A stretch of 64,000 bases of DNA, from contig CM056877.1 in the NCBI GenBank assembly GCA_029876055.1, positions 3,658,001 through 3,722,000 of the forward strand. Reading direction: 5' to 3'. Shown here one piece after another: positions 1 through 11,899 of the stretch. Position numbers and translations under genes: made by a program. Every line of letters starts with the position of its first letter. Position 1 is the first letter of the stretch. The stretch is from Madurella fahalii (taxonomy: Eukaryota > Ascomycota > Sordariomycetes > Sordariales). The notes below the pieces were generated by a model that saw nothing but the letters and a program-made list of their open reading frames with translations, was not told where the DNA came from and did not search any database.

Positions 1-3000
1 GAGCACCGCGAGTCGCGTTGGCGCGTGGTCAATATGCAGGCACAATGCTAACAGGAGGAAATACCCAAAGCATCCCTTCCGTGGTGATAGAAACGAGCAC
101 ATAACGTCATTACGCCCCCAGTTCTTCGGCAAACCAACGGTGCCTGGTAGATCCGAAGGGGAACCAGTTATTCCGTGTAAAGCAAGTTGTTGCGGCTCGT
201 GGCCGGGAACGGTACCCAGTCTGACGTGCACCTTCCTGTACTGCCGTCCAGCAGACAAAGCAGTGACACCAAGACTGAACACCTTTGCGCGGCTGAGCGC
301 TACCTAGCAACCTCCCGTGAGAGCACTCAGAAGGAACTGGAGCATGTACGCGACGGGACTGCAGCGCGGATAGAAAGGCAGCGGGGGTATTCTGGCGAGC
401 GGGATGCTGGCTGAGGAGCTCCTGCACATGGTGGCGAGTGCGACGATCCCGCTCGCTCCGCCCTCCGCGACGGCCTTCAATGGAAACATCCGTCGAGACC
501 CCTCTAGCTTAGGTCGGACCACACCCGCATTAGCTCCATACCGTAGCCATCATGGAGCCGTTCAATTCTTCTAGGGCATCTCTAGCGTAAGATCTCCGAG
601 CCCGAGTCCGAGCCCCGCGAGTTGGGTTGAACACGGAGGCACCCTTTGGCAACGAAGCAGCCGGCAGCTTCTTTACAATGAGTGACTTCGCCCTTATTTC
701 CGCACTGTCTTGTCAACGAGTCTCAGGCATAAAATCTCATTTGGCCATTCTGGCCGACATGCTTTCAGCAATATTCGACTTGTTGGAGGATAATGAAGGG
801 CTCGAGTATGTCGTCCCTACCGGAAAATAGGTGACGGGGAATTGGGACTCCGGGTCGTAAGTGTCATGAGGAGTGTCGAAAACGATGAATGTACGCAAAT
901 CCCATCTCTCCGTTGCCAAGAATCTGGTCGCAGAGTGGCTATTTTGCACGTCAGATGGGATCAGATTCTTCTTTTGTAGGATCTTAAGAGCAATGTGACG
1001 AGTTCTTCGCTGGAGGTCTATGCTTTGGTCTAGTGAGGGCTACTGGGCAAGACGATGGTAAGAACTCGTTTCGCGTCTGTCCTATTTCGAGCTCGCCGAT
1101 TGTTTGCCAAAACCTTGCAATAATGCAGATGCTTCGGACCACGATATAAGACGACAGGTTGACATGTCCCTCTTCTGGCTTGAAGGTGGTCGGTCGGAAG
1201 GCGATGAAGGTCGAGGTCAGGTGAAATAGAGTCGGCCGAAGTGGGGGGTCAAAGCTCGCTTATCATTGGTCCAGCGATTCAGCCTTGGTACTGTACCTGA
1301 GATGTAAGTAACCCTTGTGCATGTATCCGTAATCGTGGATAGAACCACCACACCGACCCTCATCGGGCCACAGTTCATTGAACTAGGTTACCTACCTTAG
1401 TGTTCTCTCCTCTCCTCTGCCATCTAATATCTAATGCCTAAACTATAACAGGTTTCTTTCTAGGCGCTATGATAGTCTTAAAACCTGCATAGACTGGCCG
1501 TAGGGATGCTGCGGCTCGCACTAGTGTCGTGTAAATCAGTATTATTCGGACCATTGTTGGCGGGCATGTGTTGGTCGGAGTATACGCAGGCGACTGTACG
1601 CTCAACCATCATCAGCGTGTTACATCGACTGCAGGTCGTACGTGTGGAATGGCAAATTATTGCTCGCTATTAAAATGCCAGCACGTTCTTTTGGGTGAGA
1701 AACTTTTCCACTTTATGCAAACCTTGGGGAGAAGCTGTCGACGTTGCTCTCTTGGTCTCGTTCCCTTGGGGTTGAATCGCAGTGTGTGACCGGCCAAGTA
1801 TGAGAGACTCTGTGTGCCAGAAGCGCGGGTAGGCGTCGTTGCTTTCGCCAGAAAATTAACGGAGGCCGTTCCTTCTGTCCTTCCTGTGACAGAGGGAGGT
1901 GTGGGCGAGTAACATGCAACTTCATCATTGAAGTTCCGGCACATCCCAGAACGGTATTTAGCGTTGGGCCGTGCATATTTTCTGGAATAACTCTGGCGGA
2001 AATCTTTCCACACGTTCCCATTGGAGTCCTCTCCCCTCGAAGTCTGTTGCACAGCATCGGGGGTTCCGCCCACACCCCCCTGCCAACAAGGGCAGGCATA
2101 CTGCGTACGGATACAACCAGAGCACACTATATAGAAGATGCGGCCCACAAATGTTCTCGTCGTCTGCTGCGTCGCAATGTCGAGCCGCGGGCGGCGTTGG
2201 ACGATTGTTTTTGCGGGGTGATGGTGCTGTGCCGTCCAACTTGACAGCCTGGCGCTTGTCCCTTAGAGGGGCAGTTTGTTTGTCCAGAACGTTCTCCTCG
2301 TCCTGCCTGCGTCGGTCAGGGAGACTGAAAGGGAAACCTGAGGTTTCCTTCCTGTCTATGTTACCTGGATTCATCCAAGGCTGGCGAGGGCGAGGTATCA
2401 ACCATGAGCATCTCCGTCTCTTCCTAGCTCAATGTTCACCCTGTTGGCTGCCTCCCTACCATTCTGTTTGTCTGCTGACGCGCGGCAGGAGATCCACTCA
2501 GAGCCTGCCTGACTATGCACCGAACAGGATTGCACGGGACCTCCTGCAGCGGTGCTCACCAACCCGTCAGCCACATCGTCGGCCTTTGCTCCACATGGCA
2601 GGTTTGCCTTGTTCAGTTTCCGGAGGATTCGGGGCCTGTCTCAGGTAGAGTCTCCATGGCTGAACGCTTCGTAATTAGCGCTCGTCTCGCACACGTCTAT
2701 CGCTAACTTGAATAACAGGAACTGACTTGGCTCTGCTACTAGGCTTAGTGCTTATTCCCGAGTGTGATGCCCGAGATAACCTTAACGCTACGGAACCCTG
2801 GGGCCACACCCCCCAAATGGACGGATTTGGCCTGGACCATTCATGGCTGGCCGCGCTCGACTCCACTGCTTGGCTGCTAACGGTACCCTTTTTGCGTCTG
2901 ACTGAGCATGGCCGATTTGCTGGAGTTCCCCGCCCCCCGAAACCCCAAATCCGCCTTTCACCTGTTCTATGCTTTGCAGCAGCCTAAAGAATCCGTAGCT

Positions 3001-3126
3001 CCCCTGCTGATCGTCCCGTGCTCCCAAGCCAAAAGTTCCGTCACTTTGCACTTGCCTCACCGAGTCGTTACAATCCCCCTCAAGACAAAGAGAATAGCGA
3101 GGATAGAGATCAGATTCTATCGTGTC
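1..3126. other. Gene-poor left end, no supported gene
   Basis: I see no gene here that I can support. Several open frames of 60-225 codons occur on both strands, but none shows a recognisable domain, family-like composition or coherent splice structure. The last 200-300 bases before 3127 are probably promoter and 5' leader of the bZIP gene. In the bZIP frame an ATG at 2908 opens a stretch without stops up to 3127, so a longer N-terminus cannot be excluded. Confidence 0.5.
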
Positions 3127-4498
3127 ATGGATTACACACACACATACTTCCCCGGCGCTCCGCCGTATCAGTTTATGGGATCGCATATCCCGCCGCTCAC
3201 GCCTGCGCCCTCCAACTCGGTAGCTTCGGATGAATTCAACACCACTTCCCCTCCGGTAGGTTGCGCCCCAGCCTTGCCAGCGAAAGCGCTGCAGAAAAAG
3301 AGGAAAGGACAGAAAGACGGAAGGAAGGAGGAAACAGCAAGATGCGACCGAAAGCGAGCATCTCGCTCTTTTGTATTCTTGTCGGCGGTCGATAAGCGGT
3401 CCCTTTTTCGCGCCTGCTAGCCTGTCAGACTCCGCAATTTTGTCCGCCGCCGACAGTAGCGCGCATGCTTGCGGGACAAGAGGGCTTACACAATCATTAC
3501 TCAGGAGGTCTACGAGCAGTTCCCCAACGGGATACCTCATGAACAGTTCCAAAACTTCGACAGCTACGTCCAATTCAATGCCGCCCAGGCCTTTCCGGGG
3601 CCACCGACACCGCCAGGTCAGCATCCTGCACATGCTGCTGCAGTGCAGCCCGGTAACGGCGTCGTCCGTCAGCCCGGCCCCACCGCCGAGATCCTGCCCG
3701 TCTCCAATGCCGACCTCGACGATCAGGCGCAGAACCGCAGACAGGGCTCCAACTCAGAGGAAGACGACCTGACACCTGCTCAATCAAGACGCAAAGCCCA
3801 GAACCGCGCAGCGTATGTACCCGAGACACACACCTTCCGCCCCCATGTCACACAAGTCCTATAGGCCGAGTCCCCCGCACTGATATCATCATCGTCGCCT
3901 GACATCCCATCACTCTGCTATCTCCGTGGCCTTGCACTGCCCTATTTCCCAAGGCATGTTTGCTAACACCTAGCGCAGCCAACGGGCATTTCGGGAGCGC
4001 AAGGAACGCCATGTCAAGGACCTCGAGAGCCGCCTGCAGCAGCTGGAACAGGCGCAGCAGGAGGCCATGTCGGAGAATGAGCGGCTGAAACGAGACCTCC
4101 AGAAGATGAGCACCGAGAACGAGATCCTGCGTGCGACGTCGATGGCGGCCGCAAACTCGGGGCCGCCCGGAGCCAACGGAGCGCCGACGACAACAGGGCC
4201 TATGTCGTACAACCCCACCGACTTCTACTCCAACGTCCTCCAGAACCACGCCAACAAGACGCCGAGCCATAGGATAGTCACGAGCGACAACGGGGAACGC
4301 CTGCTGGCGGCGGGCGCGACGTGGGAGTTCATCATCAACCACGAGCTGTTCAAGCGCGGGCTCGTCGACGTCGGCCAAGTCAGCGACCGGCTCAAGCCCC
4401 AGGCTAAGTGCGACGGCCAAGGCCCGGTGTTCGAAGAACGAGCCATCATCGAAGCCATCCAACAAAGTGTTGCCAGCGGCAGTGACGAGCTGATATAG
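3127..4498 (+). CDS. Yap-like (AP-1 family) bZIP transcription factor
   Basis: Predicted exons are 3127-3255, 3505-3812 and 3979-4498, giving 318 aa. Intron 1 is 249 bp; intron 2 has a perfect TGCTAAC branch site. The second splice falls inside the basic region and rebuilds the Yap-type signature RRKAQNRAAQRAFRERKERH, followed by a leucine-zipper heptad pattern over about 40 residues. The conserved basic-region Gln and Phe (NxxAQxxFR) indicate the fungal Yap/Fcr3 class, which binds TTAC/TTAG-type sites and acts in stress response or secondary metabolism (RsmA-type); the exact member is inferred. The N-terminus (MDYTHTYFPG) and the conserved C-terminal block around LAAGATWEFI match what I remember of this fungal family. 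I chose the ATG at 3127 for this family-like start, although an in-frame ATG exists at 2908. No C-terminal cysteine-rich domain of Yap1 is visible, so it is probably not the Yap1/AP1 ortholog itself. Confidence 0.88.
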
Positions 4499-5670
4499 CG
4501 GAAGAGCGCTCAGCCACTTATCCGGTCACGGCGTTGGCCTCTTCACTCTTCCCTCTCCCCACAAATGATGCGACGATGACGACTATCTACGAACTGCTGA
4601 GGTGACGAGGACGCATTGGGACGCTCTATATCTGAGGAGTGTGTTCTTCAAAAATGGATGGTTCCGGGTTCGGCTACGGCGGCGTTGGAGTGGGAATGGT
4701 GTTCATGATGGTAATGGAAGGGGGTTGCGTATGGACGTGAGCGATATCTCAAGGCAAGTCCGCACTTTTTCCCGGCCCTGGCACCAGATCAAGCCACAAG
4801 GTGCTGCGAGCCCAAGCTGCGGGACGGAGTCTGTAACCGGAAGTGAGCGTGCTTATTGTTTGCAACTCTTCTCCCCAGGATGGGCTGTTCGCGGAACATG
4901 CTACCGGAGTTTCGGAACCTTGACGGCTCAAATGTACTCGGGGGTCCTGGGTGATACAGGAGAGGCGCACGGCTAGGCCGAGCATGGGACTTCGTGTCCG
5001 CTTGGAGAGAGGGTTTTTATCTTTGACTCGATTCGCGGCCGGGGGGCGCATACGTGTTGTTATTGCCAGTCAGCCTTTGATTTGAGACGATGAGACAGAA
5101 AAAAAGACAAAATCCCACTCCAACTACGCATCTTCCGCCGTCTTCGTATGCAACTTTCAATGTTATCATGATGAGTTATCCTACGGAACCCGGGTGCTAA
5201 CTTTATACTAATCTGACTAGCTGGTATCTCGAGAATGGGGAAAGATAACGGGGAAAAGGAGAAAGGGGGAAAAAAAGGGGGAGGGGAATGGGAAGAAAAG
5301 AATGAACGCCGCCCAGATACTCCGTGCTAAGGGTCCCCATCTCTCTCTATATATATCCCATCCCATTACCTGTCCATGTGTGTCCATTCCGAGTTCCATG
5401 CCGATGTTGCGCCGATCCAAGCCCCCGTGTCCTGGCGCTGCCTGGCCCCTTCGTATCCCATACGTACATATGAATTACAGGCAAGCAGCCCCGTCAGCTT
5501 TCTTCGTCGTCCTCGTCCTCATTCCTCGTCCCATCCTCATCATGATGATAATAATAATACTTATGCGTTCCCCTATCCCAGTCCGGCGCTGTGGCCGTCA
5601 CAAACCGTTTACGTACTGTTCTGTGTCTTGAGCGTTCCCGAGCGGTGAGCAAAAAGCGAGCGGTCTTCCC
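4499..5670. other. Intergenic space between convergent genes
   Basis: This holds the 3' flanks of the bZIP gene (+) and the phosphotransferase gene (-). It includes purine-rich and A-rich runs near 5097-5290. The open frames here are short and featureless, and I see no gene. Confidence 0.5.
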
Positions 5671-7041
5671 TCACTGCTTCTTCTTCTCTGCGCCGCCATT
5701 CACCTGCATCGAAACATCCCCGTCCCTCTCCTCGACCCACGGATGCTTGATCGTCAAGCACCAGATATCCATGTAATCGCAGATGGTCACAATCACGTCC
5801 ACCACGAAGCTCCCGTACACGCCCACCGCCATGCCCAGCATGCAGAACATGAACGCCACCTGGTACACCCCGTCGCCGAGCGCCGACGGCCAGCCCAGCC
5901 ACGGCACGGGGCTGTGCTGCAGCAGCAGGGGGCCCAGCGAGTCCACCACGCCCCAGGCGAGGGGGACCACCAGGACGTTCCAGTAGGGGAAATCCAGCTT
6001 GACCAGGTGGGCCGTGATCATCTGGCCGACCGAGTAGGCGTTGACGATGCCGGCGAACAGCACAAAGGGGACGAGGTGGCCGTGGAGGATGGTGGGCTGG
6101 AGCGCGAGGTAGGCGACGACGAGGGCCCAGGTGGCGAAGAAGGGGAGCAGGCCGACGAGGGCGTGGCGGGAGCGGTCGCCGCGGGCGCGGCGGGCGCGGA
6201 TGACGTTGCGGGCCGACTCGACCGTGTTGTAGACGAGCACGACGGCGCCCTGCACCATGTACCACTCGGCGAAGGAGAGGGCGTACAGGCGCGACGGGAC
6301 GCGGAGCCCGCCGGGGAGCGCCTGCGGGATGCCCAGCGTCGCGAGCATGCCCTGCTGCCAGAAGGAGCCGCCGCCGAGGTAGCCCGTCAGCGCGTACACG
6401 CCCACCAGGACGAGGATGCCCTCGACCGGCCCGTTGACGATGCCCAGCGTGAGCGTCTTGGTGTGGTACTCGTCCCACGTCTGCACGTAGAAGGTCAGGA
6501 GGCTGGCGAAGAGGGTCGCCACCGTTTTCCAGCCCTGGCCCATGTTCTGGCAGCCGGCGAAGATGAGGACCTCGAGGGACGTGTTGAGCGCGTCGACGCC
6601 GTGGTCGAAGAGCTCGCCTAGCGGGCCGGACTGGTGCGTGCGTCGGCTGTGTATAGTTGACAACCGTCCTGGTTAGCTTTTTTCCCTCCCTGGATTCTCG
6701 TCTCAAAATCGGATCTAAAAAGGCCTGGCTTACGCTTGTGTCCCGTCCACTGCGTCAAATGTCTGATACAAGAACAGTCCCGCGGCCCAGCTGTAGTAGA
6801 CCCAGGGGGGGCAATCCTGGTCGAGCGTCGGGTTGTACCAGAGCAGTGTTAGGAAGTTGGCCACGACGAACATGAAGCCCGTCAGCGTGATGAGGTTGGG
6901 TGCCATGCTCATAGGGAAGCACTTGATGACGACATTGGTGTAGAAGGGTTTGAGGATGTAGCGGGAGGTGAGCGAGTGGTCGACGCCCGAGTACTTGTAC
7001 TGCCGCAGATTTGGCAGGTACTCCTGCCGTATGTAGACCAT
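5671..7041 (-). CDS. EPT1: Ethanolaminephosphotransferase / cholinephosphotransferase (CDP-alcohol phosphatidyltransferase)
   Basis: Two exons, 7041-6734 and 6646-5671 (87 bp intron), encode 427 aa, normal for the family. The enzyme transfers phosphoethanolamine or phosphocholine from the CDP-alcohol to diacylglycerol, the last Kennedy-pathway step, in ER/Golgi membranes. The splice lies inside the CDP-alcohol phosphotransferase signature and restores DG(x)2AR(x)8G(x)3D(x)3D exactly: D99, G100, A103, R104, G113, D117 and D121, where D121 is the expected catalytic base. Many hydrophobic segments follow, consistent with about eight to ten membrane spans. The C-terminus is short, hydrophilic and lysine-rich (EKKKQ), which could act as an ER-retrieval-type tail. 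Sequence alone does not tell me whether ethanolamine or choline is preferred. The start ATG at 7041 begins the family-like MVYIRQEYLPNL. Confidence 0.92.
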
Positions 7042-9612
7042 GTTGGCGGTTTGTCTGGCTTTGCGCCGTGTATACCAATGGCGGTATATACAGATGAGGG
7101 TTCGAGCTGAGGCGTACGGACGAGTCTTGACCGCTCCAGACGAGAGGACATGCGTTGCTGTATAGCTCCCAGGAACTCCGGTTGGTTCACGATGTGCGCC
7201 AGGTTTGAGGGAACGGCTCGCCAGGCGCGACGGGAGAAAATGAGCGGAGGGGAAGAAAGTGGAAGAACAAACCAAGTGGATTATCAAAGGACCCTCGGGA
7301 CCTAGATTTTTTTTTTTCTGCACATTGCCGGGTTGGGGACTCGGCAAAGCGCGCCGCGCGCCATCCGTTGTCGGTCGCGACCGGGGACTGGCCAAGCAAA
7401 AAGCCGGGAAGTGCGTCATGGTCATGCCTGGATTCTGCCACCCACACCCACTGGACGATCAGCTGGACCAGAGCTCGTTCATCTGAACGCGCCCAGCTTT
7501 TGCTTATTGGAATATGTCGCACCCCTCATGCGCGTTCTCCATTTCTTGTCAGTTTCGCGATGCACTATCTCATCCTCCACCTTTCCATGAGCTTGGTTAA
7601 GCTTTCTCATTAATTGGTTGTCCGAACACCAGCCCCACCCCCGTGACACCCCTCGAGCCCTCCCCGTCTTTCTCGACGCAGGGTGAATGAATCAACGGGT
7701 TGCCAATTTCCCGTTTCACCAACATTGTAACGCACCACTTTTGAGCAACGACAGAAGATATCCTACTACGACCTCCAAGTGATGCTGCCATGTTGCACGG
7801 GAAGCCTTAAGGTTGTCAACAGCCTTCCTGTCACTTCTGTGTGTACTGTAGCACTAAGAATTTATCTACAAACCCTTCTTGCAGATTTGGGATTAGAACC
7901 TTTCCCAGAAACGATCAGCTTAGTCCAATGCATTCTGGGATACCCTTGTTCATGTCTGCGGTCCGGATATCTGGTTTGAACCAGGGTTCTTGAGCGCCGC
8001 GAACGCATCAACCCCGGAACCCCATGTGAGCCATGGTACATTTGCCCTGAACGGGAGCGCTTCAGGTGCTCGTCGAGGCGGTAAACTTCCCCATCCGGCA
8101 AGCGAGATTAACTAGACGAACATGCGGACATGCACGAGGTAACGTGCATGCCTTGACCTCTCGACCAGCAAAGGTCAACTTGCTAACTGACTGTACTATG
8201 CTTTTTCTTGCTTCACATACCCTCAATTTAAGCCAACGGGTCGTATCAAACATTGTGGTAGTGCCCAGAAGCCTAGCCATGCAGCTATCTACAAGGTATC
8301 TCGCTCTCGCCACTTTTAAACATGTACGTGCCACCTCGGCCTGGGCGGGCAGGCTGAACAACACTCCTCAACCGGATCGGTCAAGAGATGATGCGCACCC
8401 AGATATTGCATCGCCGTCTGCTGTTTCGGTATCGATATCCTTAATCTTTCTCCCGTCGGTGCCTCAAATATTTCCCCACCCTACTAGTGGTATTTGTTTC
8501 ACTTCGCCAACTCCTAAATTCTGGCGTACTTCAGCGGTAACAATTTCTCCTGGTCACCTCAAAGCTTGGCGGTCTTCGCGATAAGCTTCGTGCACGATCA
8601 GTCAACCGCCTTGACTCTCCCTTTGCTGTATCATGTCCATCAGCTCGCCGAAGAGGATGAGGCGCGACCAAAATAATCTAGAAGCCCCCGTCATTATAAG
8701 CCCAAGTTGGCGTCCAGAAACCCAGTCGGGGTTCAAGCCGCTGAGCCGGAGGGCTGCGGTTAGCTCGCTTGCCGTGTATAAAGGCGGTATTGGACAAATG
8801 AGAGCAGGGTGCTCCATCTAAAACCATCGTGTTCGTATGGATTTACATTCCGTAGCCCGTCCAGTTAGTCGTCCATCTTTTCCAGTGACTAGACCGTTAC
8901 AGCCGTGCACGTGGGGGTCAGCGGGCAGTAACGGGGGGCTGGCCCGGGGATTCGGCCCCGTGTGCATCCCCTGTCGAGCGTGGAGCTAAACGCCGCCCGA
9001 GAATCTGGCCCCGCCTAAAGCGCGCCCCACTAGCAATGGCGGGGGAGCCGAGACGGTGACCCACAACTAAACTTACACACATATTTGGATACCGGCTTAA
9101 AAGATAAGTTGAGCTTGGAAGCCGACCTGCCTTTTGCATACGAGCAATACGGAAGTAGTGGACCATGATCCACGACACCGAAGCTCCAGAGACTTGGGCT
9201 TTGACCTTTTAACTGTGAAATGCGCCGTGTTCTTGGCAAAACAACAAAGTTGGCCAATAGTGCACTTTACCCCCCTGCGAGGCCTGAGATCGGTACTTCT
9301 TGATACATTGTCGATCAGGTCAACCAAGTCGGATGGATATGTGAGACTCCTGTCATAGCAAGTATTATGAAGTATTTGACAGGTCGCCAAGAATCTGCGC
9401 ATTTCACGGTTAAGGGATACCTTTACCGTGCCTTCAAGTATTTATTTTCGTTCCCCTCCACGCTTTTGCATCCATGAGCTCTCCACGCTCCAATCTGCAA
9501 CCCTCGTCGAGACCTAGAAAAAGCGACTGACGCTGACATCAACCAAGCGCACAAGCAGCCGCTTTTTTTATCCCACAAGGATCCCTGGTAACGGCCCCAG
9601 CCTCCACTTGGC
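7042..9612. other. Long intergenic region, no gene seen
   Basis: This is the region between the divergent phosphotransferase (-) and APH-like kinase (+) genes. Open frames up to 172 codons occur, but none looks like a protein family I know and none has coding-like splice continuity. A short imperfect inverted repeat (CTGGTT/AACCAG) lies near 7972. I see nothing else that I can support. Confidence 0.45.
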
Positions 9613-10476
9613 ATGGGGAAGACCATCTTTGACTGCCACCTCAACTACACAGCCGGCCCTGTCATGGCCACCGCGGTTGATCGCATGGATGTTTCGCCTT
9701 CCCTCCGTCGCAGTGAGACTGAACAAGAAGCCGGTTCTGCCAATGACTCTTCGCAAGATGTAGAAAAGGTGTGGAAGACCTGGGAGCGCTGCGTGACTGT
9801 CAAAAAACACAGCGTCGTGAAGAGGGAACTGAGCACGAGCGGCCTCATGCTTCTGCCTAATGGCAAGGTCATGTACCCTTACTGGGCCCAAGAACGACTG
9901 CGGAACGAGGCCGCCACACTCCAATTCGTTGCGTCAAACACAAAGATCCCCGTACCCGGCTGCCGGCTCTACAGCAAGGACGGACTGCTGCATCTGGAGA
10001 TGACGCGCATTACCAATGGGGTACTTCTCCTGGATGTCGACGAGGAGCTGAGAGCGGCCGCCGTCCAGGCCGTCGAGGAGCAGATGAACTCGGACATTCT
10101 GCCGCAGCTCCGTTCGCTCCGTCGAAGCTGCGTTGGAAGTGTAGACGCTACTCTTCCCGTCTTCCCCCCGCAACGAGTCTACGGCATCGACCGACGAGAT
10201 TGGCCTCGGATAGCGTCGGATAGCAATGAGTTCGTGCTCTGCCACAATGACCTGGCACCCCAGAACATCTTCGTGGACCCTGACAACTTCCAAATCGTCG
10301 GGATCATAGACTGGGAGTTCGCTGGGTTTTTCCCCCACTATTTTGAGTTACCGCTCTGGAGGGAGTTTGAGTGGGCGGCCGGGAAGAAGATGTACGATGA
10401 GGCGAGGCCGCGTGAACTTGGCTTCTTCGGACTCACGACGGATGATTTGCGAGACTGCAGAGTTGCATCGCCATAA
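9613..10476 (+). CDS. Aminoglycoside-phosphotransferase (APH) fold kinase-like protein
   Basis: An uninterrupted 287-codon frame encodes a protein-kinase-like-fold phosphotransferase of the fungal APH group. The catalytic loop reads CHNDLAPQNIFVD, giving the HxDxxxxN arrangement of APH enzymes. It is followed by the metal-binding segment IIDWEFAGF, in which the usual D-F-G is replaced by D-W-E, as is typical. The N-lobe segment VMYPYWAQERLRNEAATLQF contains the conserved Glu-bearing helix. These fungal genes are numerous and variable; most have no known substrate, and this sequence alone does not show drug resistance. A second in-frame ATG lies at codon 18 (9664) and could be the true start. 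The C-terminus ends soon after the LGFFG segment, which is usual for the group. Confidence 0.8.
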   Translation: MGKTIFDCHLNYTAGPVMATAVDRMDVSPSLRRSETEQEAGSANDSSQDVEKVWKTWERCVTVKKHSVVKRELSTSGLMLLPNGKVMYPYWAQERLRNEAATLQFVASNTKIPVPGCRLYSKDGLLHLEMTRITNGVLLLDVDEELRAAAVQAVEEQMNSDILPQLRSLRRSCVGSVDATLPVFPPQRVYGIDRRDWPRIASDSNEFVLCHNDLAPQNIFVDPDNFQIVGIIDWEFAGFFPHYFELPLWREFEWAAGKKMYDEARPRELGFFGLTTDDLRDCRVASP

Positions 10477-10834
10477 TTGTAACCATACGTTACAAGGAGG
10501 CTATAATATGCCAGCTGTCCATCACCAGGGCCTAGAGTTAACCAGGTTTGCATATCCAAGATAAGATATTCCAATGACTGCGCACAATGTTATTGTAGCT
10601 CTATCTGGGTCTTCTCAAACTGGGACTGGGGAGAACAACAGATGTTTTGCTACGCGTGGTGTCGTTGTGCTCGGCCTGCACCTATGTCCGAGCCCAATCA
10701 CTGACATGCCCACCACCATATTAAAAGTTCCCCTCCAGTAAAAGTGGAAGTCTATATATATTTATAAGGAATAAGACCATGGATGTTGTGACGAGTGACC
10801 TACGAATGAGCGGGACTGCGCCCTGTGCATCTTC
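10477..10834. other. Intergenic, no gene seen
   Basis: A 358 bp spacer between the APH-like kinase and the small Cys/His-rich reading frame. It is mildly AT-rich around 10750 (a TATATATTTATA run). Nothing further is supported. Confidence 0.4.
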
Positions 10835-10978
10835 TCACCGAGGAGTATGCTTCTGGGCGCCCGGCCCACAGTCCGGATGGTTGCATACCTCAAAGGGATT
10901 CGCTTTACAGTTGAAGCACTCGTGCTTCCACTTATGCGAATATTCTGTGCCGCAATGATAACATGCCGAAGTCGGCAT
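10835..10978 (-). CDS. Small Cys/His-rich (zinc-ribbon-like) protein, 47 aa
   Basis: A single short frame begins with ATG at 10978 and ends with TGA at 10835-10837. The 47 residues carry paired metal-ligand motifs: CYHC at 6-9, CFNC at 21-24 and C32-x-H34-xx-C37, with further histidines at 15 and 19. This spacing (CxxC, 11 residues, CxxC, then CxHxxC) is what a compact zinc-binding fold would need and is unlikely in random sequence of this length. The conserved-looking aromatic core (Tyr13, Trp17, Phe22, Phe29) supports a folded mini-protein. A GTATGC follows Glu30, so a splice donor is conceivable, but the unspliced frame keeps all cysteines in register. I do not recognise a named family, and the function is unknown. 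Confidence 0.5.
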   Translation of the reverse strand: MPTSACYHCGTEYSHKWKHECFNCKANPFEVCNHPDCGPGAQKHTPR

Positions 10979-11432
10979 GGTTGGCTATGACACGATAATG
11001 TTCTGAGTGTAAGATGATGCCGAAGGGTCTAGTCTATGAGAAAACAGACCGCTGAAGAATGATGTTTAGCGAGAATGTGTTTGTGATGAGGGCGAAGTCT
11101 CGTGGTTTTATAGAGCTGAATTGACTGTCATAGGCTGTCTTGGGCAGCTAACAAGCCAGAGATTCCCATTCTATTGCGTCGAACTCGATCGTTAACTAAC
11201 AACCCTGTTCACAAAGGTTCGCGCTATCGACATGCCTAAGCACCTCTATGTTGAGTATTGTGACTCCCTCAGCAATCCTGGGAAGGCATCATCTATGGAG
11301 GATAATAGCGGCCGGTTTCAACCTGTCAAGGTAGCGCAAATGGAAGCATGGCTGCACGAAATGTGAGCGTGCAGTCGCCAGGTGAGCTCACATTTTCCCC
11401 GCATTGATAAAGCCCCCCTTTTTCATGCCGAC

Positions 11433-11580
11433 CAGTAGAAGCATGGCATGCTGTTTATTGACGTCTGTTGCCTGTTGTCCGCTGCATGAGGATGGGTAGT
11501 ACCAAACAGGCCGGTCGAATGCCTGTGGCCGGCTGTGTGACCAGGCGCTCTTCACCGTCAACCTGAGCTGCGTCGACGCA
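11433..11580 (-). repeat. Dispersed repeat relic, copy 1 (pairs with 35153-35285)
   Basis: Blocks such as AGTAGAAGCAT, ATGCTG, ATGCCTGTG-CCGGCTGTGTG and TTCACC-TC--CCTG occur in the same order here and at 35153-35285. On the minus strand both copies read as related peptides (HSRPQAF here versus HSRSQAY there, and QHAMLLL versus QHMMLLL), so the ancestor was probably protein-coding. I do not recognise the element. This copy is the less AT-shifted of the two. Confidence 0.5.
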
Positions 11581-11718
11581 AACATGCAAACAATCAAGGC
11601 CCCCCGTGGAATAGTAGCAAACTTATTGGATGTCAGCTTGAAGAATTCACCGAAACTTTGCATAGAGGCATGCATGCTTCACATCGTCCTTGCATGATGC
11701 ATCTCTGCGCTCACAAAA

Positions 11719-11734
11719 CCCCCCCCCCCCCCCC
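11719..11734. repeat. Poly-C tract, 16 nt
   Basis: An uninterrupted run of 16 C followed by a short T run. A second C run of 18 nt lies about 150 bp downstream. Confidence 0.85.
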
Positions 11735-11881
11735 TTTTTCTTTTGCGAACGTCGTGTGAAATATATTTGACGTTACTGAAATGCGTAGCTGCAGAGCCCC
11801 ATTCGAACCTGACTCGATGCAACATTCACCCAGTGAACTGGCCAATGATCACAACTTCCGCCCAGGCCGAACCTTGCTTCA

Positions 11882-11899
11882 CCCCCCCCCCCCCCCCCC
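11882..11899. repeat. Poly-C tract, 18 nt
   Basis: An uninterrupted run of 18 C; length may be unreliable because homopolymers are error-prone in sequencing. Confidence 0.85.

Noticed and set aside
1971..2648. 225-codon plus-strand frame
   Set aside because: Cys/Arg/Ser-rich random-looking sequence without domains or splice logic.
2788..3633. 281-codon minus-strand frame
   Set aside because: Antisense to the bZIP 5' exons and intron; no domain.
5743..6621. 292-codon plus-strand frame
   Set aside because: Antisense shadow of the phosphotransferase gene; composition is Asp/His/Val-rich as expected for such a shadow.
5609..6706. 365-codon minus-strand frame
   Set aside because: Alternate frame of the phosphotransferase exon; Arg/Pro-rich and without motifs.
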